A stretch of DNA of 64,000 nt from NCBI RefSeq assembly GCF_005145025.1, contig NZ_CP039695.1, positions 2,227,501 to 2,291,500 of the forward strand. The letters are read 5' to 3'. The notes under the pieces were generated by a model. It searched no databases and was not told the DNA's origin. It worked only from the letters and a program-made list of their open reading frames with translations. The position numbers and the translations under genes were made by a program. The DNA comes from Novosphingobium sp. EMRT-2. GTDB lineage: Bacteria > Pseudomonadota > Alphaproteobacteria > Sphingomonadales > Sphingomonadaceae. This document shows positions 1 to 8,528 of this stretch, one piece after another. How positions within the stretch are numbered: the stretch's first letter is position 1; every line of letters begins with the position of its first letter.

Positions 1-398
1 ACAAGGCCACACGCATGGCCGAACTCGATCGCCTGCTCGACGAATTCGGCCTGACGCGCCTGCGTTCCAGCCCGGCCATGGCGCTTTCGGGCGGCGAACG
101 CCGCCGCTGCGAAATCGCCCGCGCCCTCGCGGCCAAGCCGTCGATCATCCTGCTCGACGAGCCCTTCGCCGGGATCGACCCGCTGTCGATCAGCGACATC
201 CGCCATCTGGTCAAGGACCTCAAGCGGCGCGGCATCGGCGTGCTCATCACCGACCACAACGTGCGCGAAACGCTCGACATTGTGGACCGCGCCTGCATCA
301 TCTATGGCGGGCAGGTGCTGTTCGCCGGCAGCCCCGAGGCGCTGGTGGCCGATCCCAACGTGCGCCGCCTCTATCTGGGCGAGGGCTTCACGCTCTGA
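1..398 (+). CDS. lptB: LPS export ABC transporter ATPase LptB (5' end outside window)
   Basis: This is the C-terminal part of the ATPase that powers lipopolysaccharide transport from the inner membrane through LptFG and LptC. The reading frame is open to the window edge, so the Walker A region and start lie upstream. The ABC signature LSGGE, the Walker B stretch [12 protein letters not shown] and the switch histidine in LITDHN are all visible, and the protein ends in GEGFTL. The classic neighbour rpoN follows 26 bp downstream on the same strand, the usual lptB-rpoN order in proteobacteria. The identification as LptB, rather than a branched-chain amino acid ATPase, rests on the DHNVRETL motif and this context. 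Confidence 0.93.
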   Translation, partial: KATRMAELDRLLDEFGLTRLRSSPAMALSGGERRRCEIARALAAKPSIILLDEPFAGIDPLSISDIRHLVKDLKRRGIGVLITDHNVRETLDIVDRACIIYGGQVLFAGSPEALVADPNVRRLYLGEGFTL

Positions 399-424
399 TG
401 CGCGGGGCGGGGGAACACTGAACG

Positions 425-1936
425 ATGGCGCTGGGTCCGCGCCTCGACATACGGCAAACCCAGTCGCTGGTGATGACGCCGCAGCTCCAGCAGGCGATCA
501 AGCTGCTGGCGCTGTCCAATCTCGAAGTGGAAACCTTCATCGGGGAAGCGCTGGACGCCAACCCCCTGCTCGAGATCGGCGAGGCGGCCGCGCCGCCCGA
601 TCCGCTCGACGGCCTGCCCGAGGAGGCCCGGCGCACCCAGCTTGAAACCTCCCCGGTCGACCAGCTCGTCAGCGAGGGCCGGGTGGAGGAGGATCGCCCG
701 CTGGACATCGACGTTACCGCGCTCGACCGGGATCGCGATACCGGCGACGTGCCGGATTATGGCCTGGGGAGCGGAGCCGCGGGCGCGGCGGCGGGCGGCG
801 AAGGCCCCGGCATCGACGAGCGTGGGGATTTCGACGAGACGCTGGCGCAGCACCTCCATGCCCAGATCGGCGCGGCGACGTCCGACGCGCAGCTGCTGTT
901 CGTCGCGCGCTGGCTGATCGACCAGATCGACGAGGCTGGCTACCTCACCATCACGCTGGCCGAGGCGGCCGCCGACCTGGGCGTTCCCGCGGCCACGGCG
1001 GAAGCGGCGCTGGCGCTGGTGCAATCGCTCGATCCCACCGGCGTCGGCGCGCGCTCGCTGTCCGAATGCCTGGCGCTGCAGGCGCGCGAGGCCGATCGCT
1101 ACGATCCCTGCATGGCGCGGCTGATCGACAACCTCGATCTGGTCGCGCGGGGCGAATTATCCCGGATCAAGCGCATGTGCGGCGTGGACGACGAGGATTT
1201 CGCCGACATGCTGGCCGAACTGCGCGGCTATGATCCCAAGCCCGGCCTTCGCTTCGGCGGCGGCGGCGCGGAAGCCGTGGTGCCGGACATCCTGATCCGC
1301 GCGGTGCCGCGCAAGGATGGCTCGGTCGATTGGGACATCGCGCTCAACCAGGCCACGCTGCCGCGCCTGATCGTCAACCGCAGCTATTACGTGCAAATGC
1401 GCGGCGCCTGCGTCAGCAAGGAAGCGCGCGGCTGGCTGGGGGAAAAGCTGGCCGACGCCAACTGGCTGCTGAAAGCGCTGGACCAGCGGCAGAAGACGAT
1501 CCTGAAAGTGGCGGCCGAGATCGTGAAGCAGCAGGACGGGTTCTTCCGCCACGGCGTCTCGCACCTCCGTCCGCTGACGCTGCGCGCAGTGGCGGAAGCC
1601 ATCTCGATGCACGAATCGACCGTGAGCCGCGTGACCTCGAACAAGTACCTGCACTGCGATCGCGGCACGTTCGAGCTGAAGTATTTCTTCACCTCGGGCG
1701 TCGCTTCGGCCGATGGCGAAGGCGCGGTATCGGCCGAAGCGGTCAAGGCCGCGATCCGGCAACTGATCGACGCCGAAGATCCCAAGGCGATCCTGTCCGA
1801 CGATGCGCTGGTCGATCTGCTGAAGCAGCGCGGCTTCGATCTCGCCCGCCGCACGGTCGCCAAGTATCGCGAGGCGATCGGGCTGGGCAGTTCGGTGCAG
1901 CGCCGCCGCCAGAAGGCGCTCGCCGGGGTGCGCTGA
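425..1936 (+). CDS. rpoN: RNA polymerase sigma-54 factor RpoN
   Basis: This sigma factor directs RNA polymerase to -24/-12 promoters that need an AAA+ activator. The 503-residue protein has full family length. It starts with the glutamine- and leucine-rich Region I (RQTQSLVMTPQLQQAIKLL), continues through an acidic Region II and a core-binding domain, and ends with the helix-turn-helix and the RpoN box (ARRTVAKYRE). The ATG at 425 follows a purine-rich GGGGGAA stretch. Coming directly after lptB, it is probably co-transcribed with it. No hpf or ptsN gene follows here, because the next gene is on the opposite strand. Confidence 0.97.
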   Translation: MALGPRLDIRQTQSLVMTPQLQQAIKLLALSNLEVETFIGEALDANPLLEIGEAAAPPDPLDGLPEEARRTQLETSPVDQLVSEGRVEEDRPLDIDVTALDRDRDTGDVPDYGLGSGAAGAAAGGEGPGIDERGDFDETLAQHLHAQIGAATSDAQLLFVARWLIDQIDEAGYLTITLAEAAADLGVPAATAEAALALVQSLDPTGVGARSLSECLALQAREADRYDPCMARLIDNLDLVARGELSRIKRMCGVDDEDFADMLAELRGYDPKPGLRFGGGGAEAVVPDILIRAVPRKDGSVDWDIALNQATLPRLIVNRSYYVQMRGACVSKEARGWLGEKLADANWLLKALDQRQKTILKVAAEIVKQQDGFFRHGVSHLRPLTLRAVAEAISMHESTVSRVTSNKYLHCDRGTFELKYFFTSGVASADGEGAVSAEAVKAAIRQLIDAEDPKAILSDDALVDLLKQRGFDLARRTVAKYREAIGLGSSVQRRRQKALAGVR

Positions 1937-1940
1937 GCGG

Positions 1941-2825
1941 TTATTCCGCCGCTGCCATCCCGGTTCCCGCCAGACCAGCGTCCGGGCGCTCGGCCAGCAT
2001 GTGCTGGATCATCTGCTGGAGATTGGCGTCATAGCGCGCCAGCACCAGCCGGTCCTCGGCCGTGTCCCAATGCGTCACCAGTTCGCGGCCGTTCCACCAG
2101 TGCAGCGCGTAGGCCGGTGGATCGGCGACGATCAGGTTGCGCTGATCGGGCACGTCGGGATCGATCGGCCGCAAGTCGAGCGCGACCTGTGGCGCCGTGG
2201 ACGGGCAGGTGGCCACGATCACTTGCTCCCATCGTGTCGCGCTGGCGCGATGGATGTGGCCGCAGACCAGCCCCGTCACGTTGTCGCGCCCGCGCAGGCA
2301 GGACGCCAGCCGTTCCACCCACGGCTCGGCCGCATCGGTGTTCATCCACGGGATGCCGGCCTCGATCGGGGGATGGTGCTGCACGATCAGCGTGGGCGTG
2401 GCCGTGTCCTCGTCCAGCCGCGCGGCAAGCCATGCCGCGCGCTCCTCGCAGAATGCGCCGCCATGCCGCCCCTCTTCCAGCGTATCGAGCACGATCAGCC
2501 GCAGCACGGGGCTGTCGATCACGTATTGCAGATAGTCCCCGGTGAACGGCGCGTGCGGAAAGACCTCGCGAAATGACGCGCGCTCGTCGTGGTTGCCCAG
2601 CGCGAAATGCACCGGAAACGGCAGCCCGGACAGCGCCTCGCGCAGCCGTTCGTAGCTCTCCCGGTCACCGCGATCGACGAGATCGCCGGTCGCGAGCAGC
2701 AGATCGGGGCGCGGGTCCATGTCCAGCAAGGCCTGGACCGTGCGGTCCAGCCGCAGCCGGTTGAATTCGTCCGGCGTGTCCGGCTCGAACCCCAGGTGAA
2801 TGTCCGTGATCTGTGCGATCAGCAT
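1941..2825 (-). CDS. cpdA: Class III cyclic-nucleotide phosphodiesterase (CpdA-like metallophosphoesterase)
   Basis: This is a predicted cytoplasmic binuclear metal phosphodiesterase that hydrolyses 3',5'-cyclic nucleotides. All metallophosphoesterase blocks are present in order: TDIHLG near the N-terminus, GDLVDRG, GNHDE, QHHPP and GHIHRA. About 294 residues is normal for the CpdA/YfcE-like group. I chose the ATG at 2825; an in-frame TTG 18 bp earlier is less likely. It starts 24 bp after the stop of the decaheme cytochrome gene and is probably the last gene of that transcription unit. The first protein of that unit carries two cyclic-nucleotide-binding domains, so cAMP or cGMP is a plausible substrate. 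The family also contains enzymes with other phosphodiester substrates. Confidence 0.85.
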   Translation of the reverse strand: MLIAQITDIHLGFEPDTPDEFNRLRLDRTVQALLDMDPRPDLLLATGDLVDRGDRESYERLREALSGLPFPVHFALGNHDERASFREVFPHAPFTGDYLQYVIDSPVLRLIVLDTLEEGRHGGAFCEERAAWLAARLDEDTATPTLIVQHHPPIEAGIPWMNTDAAEPWVERLASCLRGRDNVTGLVCGHIHRASATRWEQVIVATCPSTAPQVALDLRPIDPDVPDQRNLIVADPPAYALHWWNGRELVTHWDTAEDRLVLARYDANLQQMIQHMLAERPDAGLAGTGMAAAE

Positions 2826-2849
2826 CGCCCCGCGCTCCCCCAAGCCCGC

Positions 2850-4760
2850 TTACTTCAGGGATGCCGGCCCCCACTGCCGGGGCCGGTCGGCCACGGCGGT
2901 GTGAATCGGATCCTGCGGACGCTTCCTGTCCCGTTCGCCCTTCGGCTGCCACGGCGCCCCGCTATCCATGTGATAGGAATGGCACATCGCGCAGCCGGAA
3001 TCGACCGGGTCCTTGACCTTGACCGAAGCCAGGTGTGTTCCCCCCTCGCCCACGTGGCAGCTGCGGCAGCCGCCGGGGCCGTCCATCCCGGGAACGAGCA
3101 GGTCGGAAGCGTCGTTCGATTGCGGCGCGCGGGTGTGGCACGCCACGCAATCGGTCTTGCGGTGATCCTTGTGATCGAACCAGCCGGTGTTGTAGTAGCG
3201 CCCGTTCTGCGCCACCGGCTGGACCGCGAAGCCATCGGTCGCCGCCGTGCCGCCGCGCGTCACGGTATGGCAGTCATAGCACATGCCGCCCTTGGAAAAG
3301 ACCTGTGCGATCGCCTGGTCGGCGCGGGTGGGATAGAACCGCACCGCGCGGGCATAGTCCGCCGCGCTCGCGCGCAGCGCCGCATCGCCGGGCACCCGGC
3401 GGGCAAGCCCCGAAAGGTTCGCCGGCCGCGCCGGCGCGGTGCCGCGATAGAACGCGCGCAGGTCCGCAACCACCATCGCCGGTTCGCCATGGCGCAGCGA
3501 CCGGAAGGTGCCGCCCACTTCGTCGAAATTCAGCGAATGGCAGCTCTGGCAGGCCTCTTCCATCACCACCGGCTTGAACCGCGCGCCGCCCGAATCGGTC
3601 TTGTGGCAATCCTGGCAACCCAGGCCCTCGTTGCCGGCGAAGCGGCCGGGCCGGCGGCGCACCATCTGCGCCACGCCGTTCACCTTCGACAGATGCTGGG
3701 CGTGCGTGAATTTGAGGCCGTTCGGCTCGCGCAGGGTCGGGCTCCACACCGCGCGTTGCAGCAGCGGTTTCGCACCGTTCATGCCGACGATCACCGTCGG
3801 CCTGAACTGCGGGTGCGCCGTTCCGAAATCGGCGGCATCGGCGATCTTCGTGTCGGTCAAGCGCGTCTTCAGCCCATCGTGGCAGTCGGTACAGAACTGC
3901 TGCCGGGTGGCCGGCATAGCACCGGCCCCCTCGTGTTCGGTGTGACAATCCACACAACGGCCGGCGGGACGGTTGAAAGCGGTCGCCACCGCGCGCTGGA
4001 ACGCGGCGAAACCGTGCGGTTCGCCGCGCGCGCGCACCAGCCGCGCCGCATCGGGGATGTGCTGGTGCGCATCCTGCGTGTGGCAGGTGAGGCAGGCATT
4101 GTCGCGAACCGCCACGAACGCCTTGACGTGGCAGGCCTGGCAATCGTTCTCGAGATTCTTGTGCGCGAGGCTGAGATGGCCGGAAGACCACGCCTTGTCG
4201 GCATGGAAGCCGGCGGGGCGGCGATCGTCCTTGTGCAGCGCCAGCGGCTTGTACGTGGCATAGCTCCAGATCGGAAAGGCTAGGAACGCCACCAGGATCA
4301 GGATCGCGAAAGTCCAGGCCGACATGCGCTTGCCCGGTAGCAGGCCTTTCAGCGTGTAGGCGCTGCCGAGATCGACATCCTCGGCCGATTCGGAAAGCGC
4401 TTCCACCCGCCGCACCGAAAAGACCGGCAACCCGCTGTCCGCATCGCGCGAAAGCTGGATGCGGTGGCCGCCGAAGCCCAGTTCGGCGCCGGTGGCGATG
4501 TCCAGTTCGCGCCGGTTGACGCTGCGGCCGTTGACGTCGAACGGCTGGTCGCCGATCGATTCGATCATCAGCCGCTGGTCATCGATCCGCGTGACCCGCG
4601 CATGGCGCGGATCGACGGCAAGATCGGGCAGGTGGATGCCGCAGGCCGCGTCGCGGCCGATGGTCAGTTCATCGCCGTCCACGCGGGAGCCGCGAACGAT
4701 CTCCTCGCCGCTGGACTTGAGCGCGATCTGGCGGATCAGGAAGCTCATGGAGGCGCTCAC
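2850..4760 (-). CDS. FHA domain-TM-decaheme cytochrome c
   Basis: This 636-residue electron-transfer protein has three parts. An N-terminal FHA domain (about residues 30-105) contains IGRDAACGIHLPD, PRHARV and the NGR motif. A single membrane helix spans about residues 147-168, with basic residues (GKR) before it that place the FHA domain in the cytoplasm. Ten CXXCH haem-attachment motifs run from residue 207 to 594: CQACH, CLTCH, CVDCH, CTDCH, CQDCH, CQSCH, CYDCH, CVACH, CRSCH and CAMCH. Many extra histidines could be distal ligands. The GTG at 4760 overlaps the upstream stop by 4 bp; an ATG at 4748 is the alternative. FHA domains normally read phosphothreonine, and its fusion to a multihaem cytochrome is unusual. 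No outer-membrane porin partner is visible nearby. Confidence 0.88.
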   Translation of the reverse strand: MSASMSFLIRQIALKSSGEEIVRGSRVDGDELTIGRDAACGIHLPDLAVDPRHARVTRIDDQRLMIESIGDQPFDVNGRSVNRRELDIATGAELGFGGHRIQLSRDADSGLPVFSVRRVEALSESAEDVDLGSAYTLKGLLPGKRMSAWTFAILILVAFLAFPIWSYATYKPLALHKDDRRPAGFHADKAWSSGHLSLAHKNLENDCQACHVKAFVAVRDNACLTCHTQDAHQHIPDAARLVRARGEPHGFAAFQRAVATAFNRPAGRCVDCHTEHEGAGAMPATRQQFCTDCHDGLKTRLTDTKIADAADFGTAHPQFRPTVIVGMNGAKPLLQRAVWSPTLREPNGLKFTHAQHLSKVNGVAQMVRRRPGRFAGNEGLGCQDCHKTDSGGARFKPVVMEEACQSCHSLNFDEVGGTFRSLRHGEPAMVVADLRAFYRGTAPARPANLSGLARRVPGDAALRASAADYARAVRFYPTRADQAIAQVFSKGGMCYDCHTVTRGGTAATDGFAVQPVAQNGRYYNTGWFDHKDHRKTDCVACHTRAPQSNDASDLLVPGMDGPGGCRSCHVGEGGTHLASVKVKDPVDSGCAMCHSYHMDSGAPWQPKGERDRKRPQDPIHTAVADRPRQWGPASLK

Positions 4761-5674
4761 CAGTAGAAGAAGACGCTGACGATATGCGCGGAAAGCGCGG
4801 CGAGCAGCGCGAAGGTGACGGGAACGTGGACGTAGAGCCAGGCCTGCAGCCAGGTCTTCAGGCGCAAGTGCTTGCGCAACCGCCCCAGCATGGCCTCCTT
4901 GCGCGTGAGCAGCGCGTCCACCTTGTCCAGCGGATCATCGGCGGTGCGCGCGCGGTAGGCCCGCATCCGGCGCAGTTCCGCCGCCGCCGCGCGCGTGGCG
5001 TCGCGGGCGTAGCGACCGGTCACGCGATTCCAGAAGGAGCCCGCGAAGGGGTTCTCCTCCAGGCTGCTGTTGACCAGCGCCGCCGCCTGCGGATCGAGCG
5101 GCTGCGCCGCATCGTGAATCTGCCGGTCGAGCGACCGCAGCGCTTCCACCATCTGCTTCTCGGTGATCGCGCCTTCCTCGTCATAGCGGTTGTCCGACAG
5201 CGCGCTGGGCAGCGTGGCATAGACCCAGATGCCGAACAGGCCCGACAGGATCACCAGCATCATCAGCGCCCACGCCAGCGTGTGCACGTTCCAGCCGAAG
5301 TGGAAGCCCGAATGCAGCGTGCCCACCACGATCAGGCACAGCCCGAGATAGACATGCGCCGAGGTCCACGCGCGCAGCGACCAGCGGCCCGGCGTGATCG
5401 CGCGCTTGCGCACGCCCAGCAGCGTCAGCCACAGGATCAGCAGCGCGCCCAGCGTGCCGAGCGTGTAGCCCAGCCAGCTCGATCCGAAATGCTGCCCCGG
5501 CAGCGGCACGAACACGTACAGCGCGATCAGCACCACCGCGAGCAGCGCGGATATCTTGAGCCACCGTCCGTTGCGATAGCGCAGGAAGCCTTCGTGCGTG
5601 CTGGTCCGGTCGCGGCTGGTGCGCGGACGGCGAACCTTGCCGGCCTTTTCCGGCCCCTGGGCAACGCTTGCCAT
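4757..5674 (-). CDS. Five-helix membrane protein, probable di-haem b electron carrier
   Basis: This is a 305-residue inner-membrane protein with helices at about residues 39-58, 66-88, 107-127, 132-154 and 279-303. Helix 3 has His107 and His121 and helix 5 has His283 and His297. Both pairs are 14 residues apart, the spacing expected if two haems b are bound one above the other between two helices; more histidines (125, 131) follow helix 3. A long cytoplasmic loop (about 155-275) is charged and mostly helical. I do not recognise a named family. The gene starts 2 bp after the stop of the oxidoreductase gene and overlaps the cytochrome gene by 4 bp, so the three should be co-translated. Haem binding is inferred from histidine spacing only. 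Confidence 0.75.
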   Translation of the reverse strand: MASVAQGPEKAGKVRRPRTSRDRTSTHEGFLRYRNGRWLKISALLAVVLIALYVFVPLPGQHFGSSWLGYTLGTLGALLILWLTLLGVRKRAITPGRWSLRAWTSAHVYLGLCLIVVGTLHSGFHFGWNVHTLAWALMMLVILSGLFGIWVYATLPSALSDNRYDEEGAITEKQMVEALRSLDRQIHDAAQPLDPQAAALVNSSLEENPFAGSFWNRVTGRYARDATRAAAAELRRMRAYRARTADDPLDKVDALLTRKEAMLGRLRKHLRLKTWLQAWLYVHVPVTFALLAALSAHIVSVFFYW

Positions 5675-5676
5675 GG

Positions 5677-8253
5677 TCAGGCCTCCTCGTTCTCGAGCCG
5701 GGCGACGGTCAGGAACTCGTCGGGCGAGACGCGGATCGCCGCGCCGGTGGGGCAGGCCCGCACGCAGCTGGGTCCGCCGTCGATCCCGGCGCACATGTCG
5801 CACTTGATCGCCTTCTTGCGGTCGAGCAGTTCGTCCACCGCCGGATCGCCGGTGTACTTGGTGTGCTTCTTCGACCACTTGTAGGAAGGCTCGCCCGGCC
5901 CGGGGCCGCTGCCGAAGAACAGCCACGACCATAGCGAAGGCTTCTTCGGCGGCACCTTCTCCATGCGGATCACGCCATAGGGGCAATTGCGCTGGCAGTT
6001 GCCGCAGCCGATGCAGGTATCGTTGATCGAGACCTCGCCATCCGGCCCGCGCTGGATCGCGTTGGGCGGGCAATCGGCCATGCAGTGCGGATGCTCGCAG
6101 TGCCGGCAACTGGTCGGCACGTGCAGGTGGGCAAAGCTGCGCCCCGCCTCGCGATCCAGCCGCGACAGGCCGTCATGGCTGTCGGCGCAGGCCTTTTCGC
6201 AATTGTCGCAGCCCACGCACAGCGTCTCGTCGATCAGCAGCACGTCGGTCGCCTCGCCCAGCCCCTGGCTGACGAGGAACTTGGCCTGCTCCGAATAGAG
6301 GTCGACCACGCCCGAAAAGCTGTCCTTGCGCGATTCGATGAAGGCGTTGGTCTTGCGGCGGCCTTCCATGTCCTTGCGCGCGCGCTCCAGCAGCGCCGGC
6401 CTGGCCGCCAGCACGCGGGCGAAGGCATCGCCATCGATGCGGATCACTTCGGACTTGATCGCCGCGCGCACCGTCGCCGTGCGCTGGCCGCCATCGATCA
6501 GCGCCATCTCGCCGACGTAGGAGCCGGCCGGAAGGTAGGACAGGAACACCGGCTTGCCGCCGACTTCCTTCTCCACGATCATCGATCCCACGCGGATGAC
6601 GAAGACATCGCGATCCTCGTCGCCCTCGCTGATGATCGGCTTGCCCGCCGGCACCTGTTCGATCCGCGCGGTTTCCACCACTTCGCGGATATCGTCGGGC
6701 GTCAGCCCCGATCCGAACATCTGCAGGATCTGCCGCTCGGTAGAAATACGCTCGATCGCGCGCCGCGCGGTCGGCACCTGGCTTTGCAGCTTGAGCGCGG
6801 CGTTGCGGCTGATCTCGACGCAGATCGTGTCTTCCGCCGCCACGATCGTCGCGCCGCGCCGCCGGCCGGAAATGAGGCCGACCTCGCCGAAGATCGTGCC
6901 TTCGGGAATGGGCACGACCCGCGAGGGATCGTTCGGGTCGATGCGGACGTGGACCGATCCCGAAGCGATCGCGAACAGCGAGGACCCCGGATCGTTCTTC
7001 TCGAAGATGACCTCGCCCTTGCGATAGGCGCGCGCATCCGAATCGAGCATGAATTCGCGCAACTGCAGCGTGGTCATGCCTTCCAGGATGGTGATCCGGG
7101 TGCGCAGGAACTCCAGCCATTCGGTGACCGACCGGTTGCCCGGCAGATTGCGGAACCGCGCTTCCAGCAGCGGTTCGTCCGCCGGCTTCAGCGCGGTGTT
7201 GCCGTTGATGAACTCGATGACGTCATAGCCCTGGTTCATGCAGTGCTTTATCAGCGGATAGCCCGCCAGCGCGCCGATCACGAAGATGCCGGGCGCGGTC
7301 GATTCGAACTGGGGCGAAAGCGTGGGGAAGGCCAGCCGGTCGGCGCTGGCGAACGCGATGCCGCAGCCTTCGACGAAGGCGCGCGGCGGGGCGGAGCCGA
7401 TGCGCGCGATGATCCGGTCGCAGCGGATCTTCTCCTCGCCATCGCGCGTGGACAGGGTGATCCAGCCCGGTTCGACCGACTTGGTTTCCGTTTCGTAGCG
7501 GATCGTCAGCCGGCCGGCCGCATCGTCCTCCACCAGCGCCTTGGCGTTCGGCTCCTTGGCGGTGGGGAAGCTTTCGCGCACGTTGGTCGATTTGGGCGCG
7601 CGGTTAAGCACGGTGACGACATTGCCCTGCGCCGCATCCTCGACCAGGCCGCGCGCGTTCTCGATCCCCGCGTCGCCGGTGCCGATCACCACGACGTGCT
7701 CGTCGAGAATCGCGTAGGGATCGTCGAGCTGGTAGGTCACGTGCGGCAGGTCCGAGCCGGGGCAGCGCAGCAGGTTGGGATTGCCCTGCGTGCCGATCGC
7801 CAGCACCACGTTCTCGGCCAGCACCGTCTCCCCGCTGGTCAGCTCGATCGCATAGGGCGGGGCATGGCGCTGCAGCTCGGTGGTCGTGGTGGAGCCGTCC
7901 CGCGCGCGCGAAACGATCGTGTGCACCGAACCGGGGATAGCCTCGCCCGTGCCGCGAATCGCCTTCACGTCGGCGTTGTATTTCACGTTCACGCCAAGCT
8001 CGGTGGTCCGCCGGTTCCACTTGTCGAGGATGTCCTCCTTCTTGCCGGCGTCGAACTCCTGGTCGGAACGCAGGATCAGCTGCGATGGCGTGGCCATCAC
8101 GTGCTTGCCCTTCTGGTACTTGAAGATCGTGTCGGACAGATGGTCCGACTTTTCGAGCAGCACATGCTTCAGCCCGAGCTGCGCGGCGCGGCTGGCCGCG
8201 CTCATGCCCGCCGGGCCGGAGCCGATGATCGCAACTTTGAAGACTTCGCTCAC
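5677..8253 (-). CDS. FAD/NAD(P) oxidoreductase fused to two cyclic-nucleotide-binding domains and a four-cluster ferredoxin
   Basis: This 858-residue soluble protein has four modules. Residues 1-350 are a thioredoxin-reductase-like flavoprotein with GSGPAG (11-16) for FAD and GTGDAG (191-196) for NAD(P); the active-site CxxC is absent. Residues 393-500 and 530-625 are two CNB domains. The second has a near-textbook phosphate-binding cassette, GEMALIDGGQRTAT; the first has FGEVGLISG followed by RRGAT. Residues 679-835 are a DmsB/HybA-like ferredoxin with four cysteine groups (CVGCDNCEKAC, CRHCEHPHC, CIGCGNCQRNC, CDMC with CVRAC). The GTG start at 8253 follows GGGGGA at good spacing. It probably feeds electrons from NAD(P)H to the membrane cytochromes encoded next, gated by a cyclic nucleotide. 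The gating is inference. Confidence 0.88.
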   Translation of the reverse strand: MSEVFKVAIIGSGPAGMSAASRAAQLGLKHVLLEKSDHLSDTIFKYQKGKHVMATPSQLILRSDQEFDAGKKEDILDKWNRRTTELGVNVKYNADVKAIRGTGEAIPGSVHTIVSRARDGSTTTTELQRHAPPYAIELTSGETVLAENVVLAIGTQGNPNLLRCPGSDLPHVTYQLDDPYAILDEHVVVIGTGDAGIENARGLVEDAAQGNVVTVLNRAPKSTNVRESFPTAKEPNAKALVEDDAAGRLTIRYETETKSVEPGWITLSTRDGEEKIRCDRIIARIGSAPPRAFVEGCGIAFASADRLAFPTLSPQFESTAPGIFVIGALAGYPLIKHCMNQGYDVIEFINGNTALKPADEPLLEARFRNLPGNRSVTEWLEFLRTRITILEGMTTLQLREFMLDSDARAYRKGEVIFEKNDPGSSLFAIASGSVHVRIDPNDPSRVVPIPEGTIFGEVGLISGRRRGATIVAAEDTICVEISRNAALKLQSQVPTARRAIERISTERQILQMFGSGLTPDDIREVVETARIEQVPAGKPIISEGDEDRDVFVIRVGSMIVEKEVGGKPVFLSYLPAGSYVGEMALIDGGQRTATVRAAIKSEVIRIDGDAFARVLAARPALLERARKDMEGRRKTNAFIESRKDSFSGVVDLYSEQAKFLVSQGLGEATDVLLIDETLCVGCDNCEKACADSHDGLSRLDREAGRSFAHLHVPTSCRHCEHPHCMADCPPNAIQRGPDGEVSINDTCIGCGNCQRNCPYGVIRMEKVPPKKPSLWSWLFFGSGPGPGEPSYKWSKKHTKYTGDPAVDELLDRKKAIKCDMCAGIDGGPSCVRACPTGAAIRVSPDEFLTVARLENEEA

Positions 8254-8528
8254 CGGTGTGCGTCCCCCGCAACACGAAAGCGGACCTCTGCGGGTTCCTG
8301 CTTTCCATCAACCGATTTGCGACCCCTGTTCGCGCGGACATTAGCGGATGAACCGGGCTTTGCCACCCGCAAATTCGCGCTGCCGCACACAAGGGGGCGG
8401 ACACGGGCGCGTGCAAGGACATGCAAGGCCCCCGGTCGGGGAACCCGCCCTCGCCGCGCGCCGCCTTGCAACATGGTGCGCGAGCGCGATATGCGGTTGC
8501 AGCGCAAGAACGCCGCAAGGAGATTTCG

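Noticed and set aside
2589..4283. A 564-codon plus-strand open frame opposite the phosphodiesterase and decaheme cytochrome genes
   Set aside because: It is antisense to genes with clear family motifs, and long antisense frames are common at this GC content. Its translation has no domain-like pattern.
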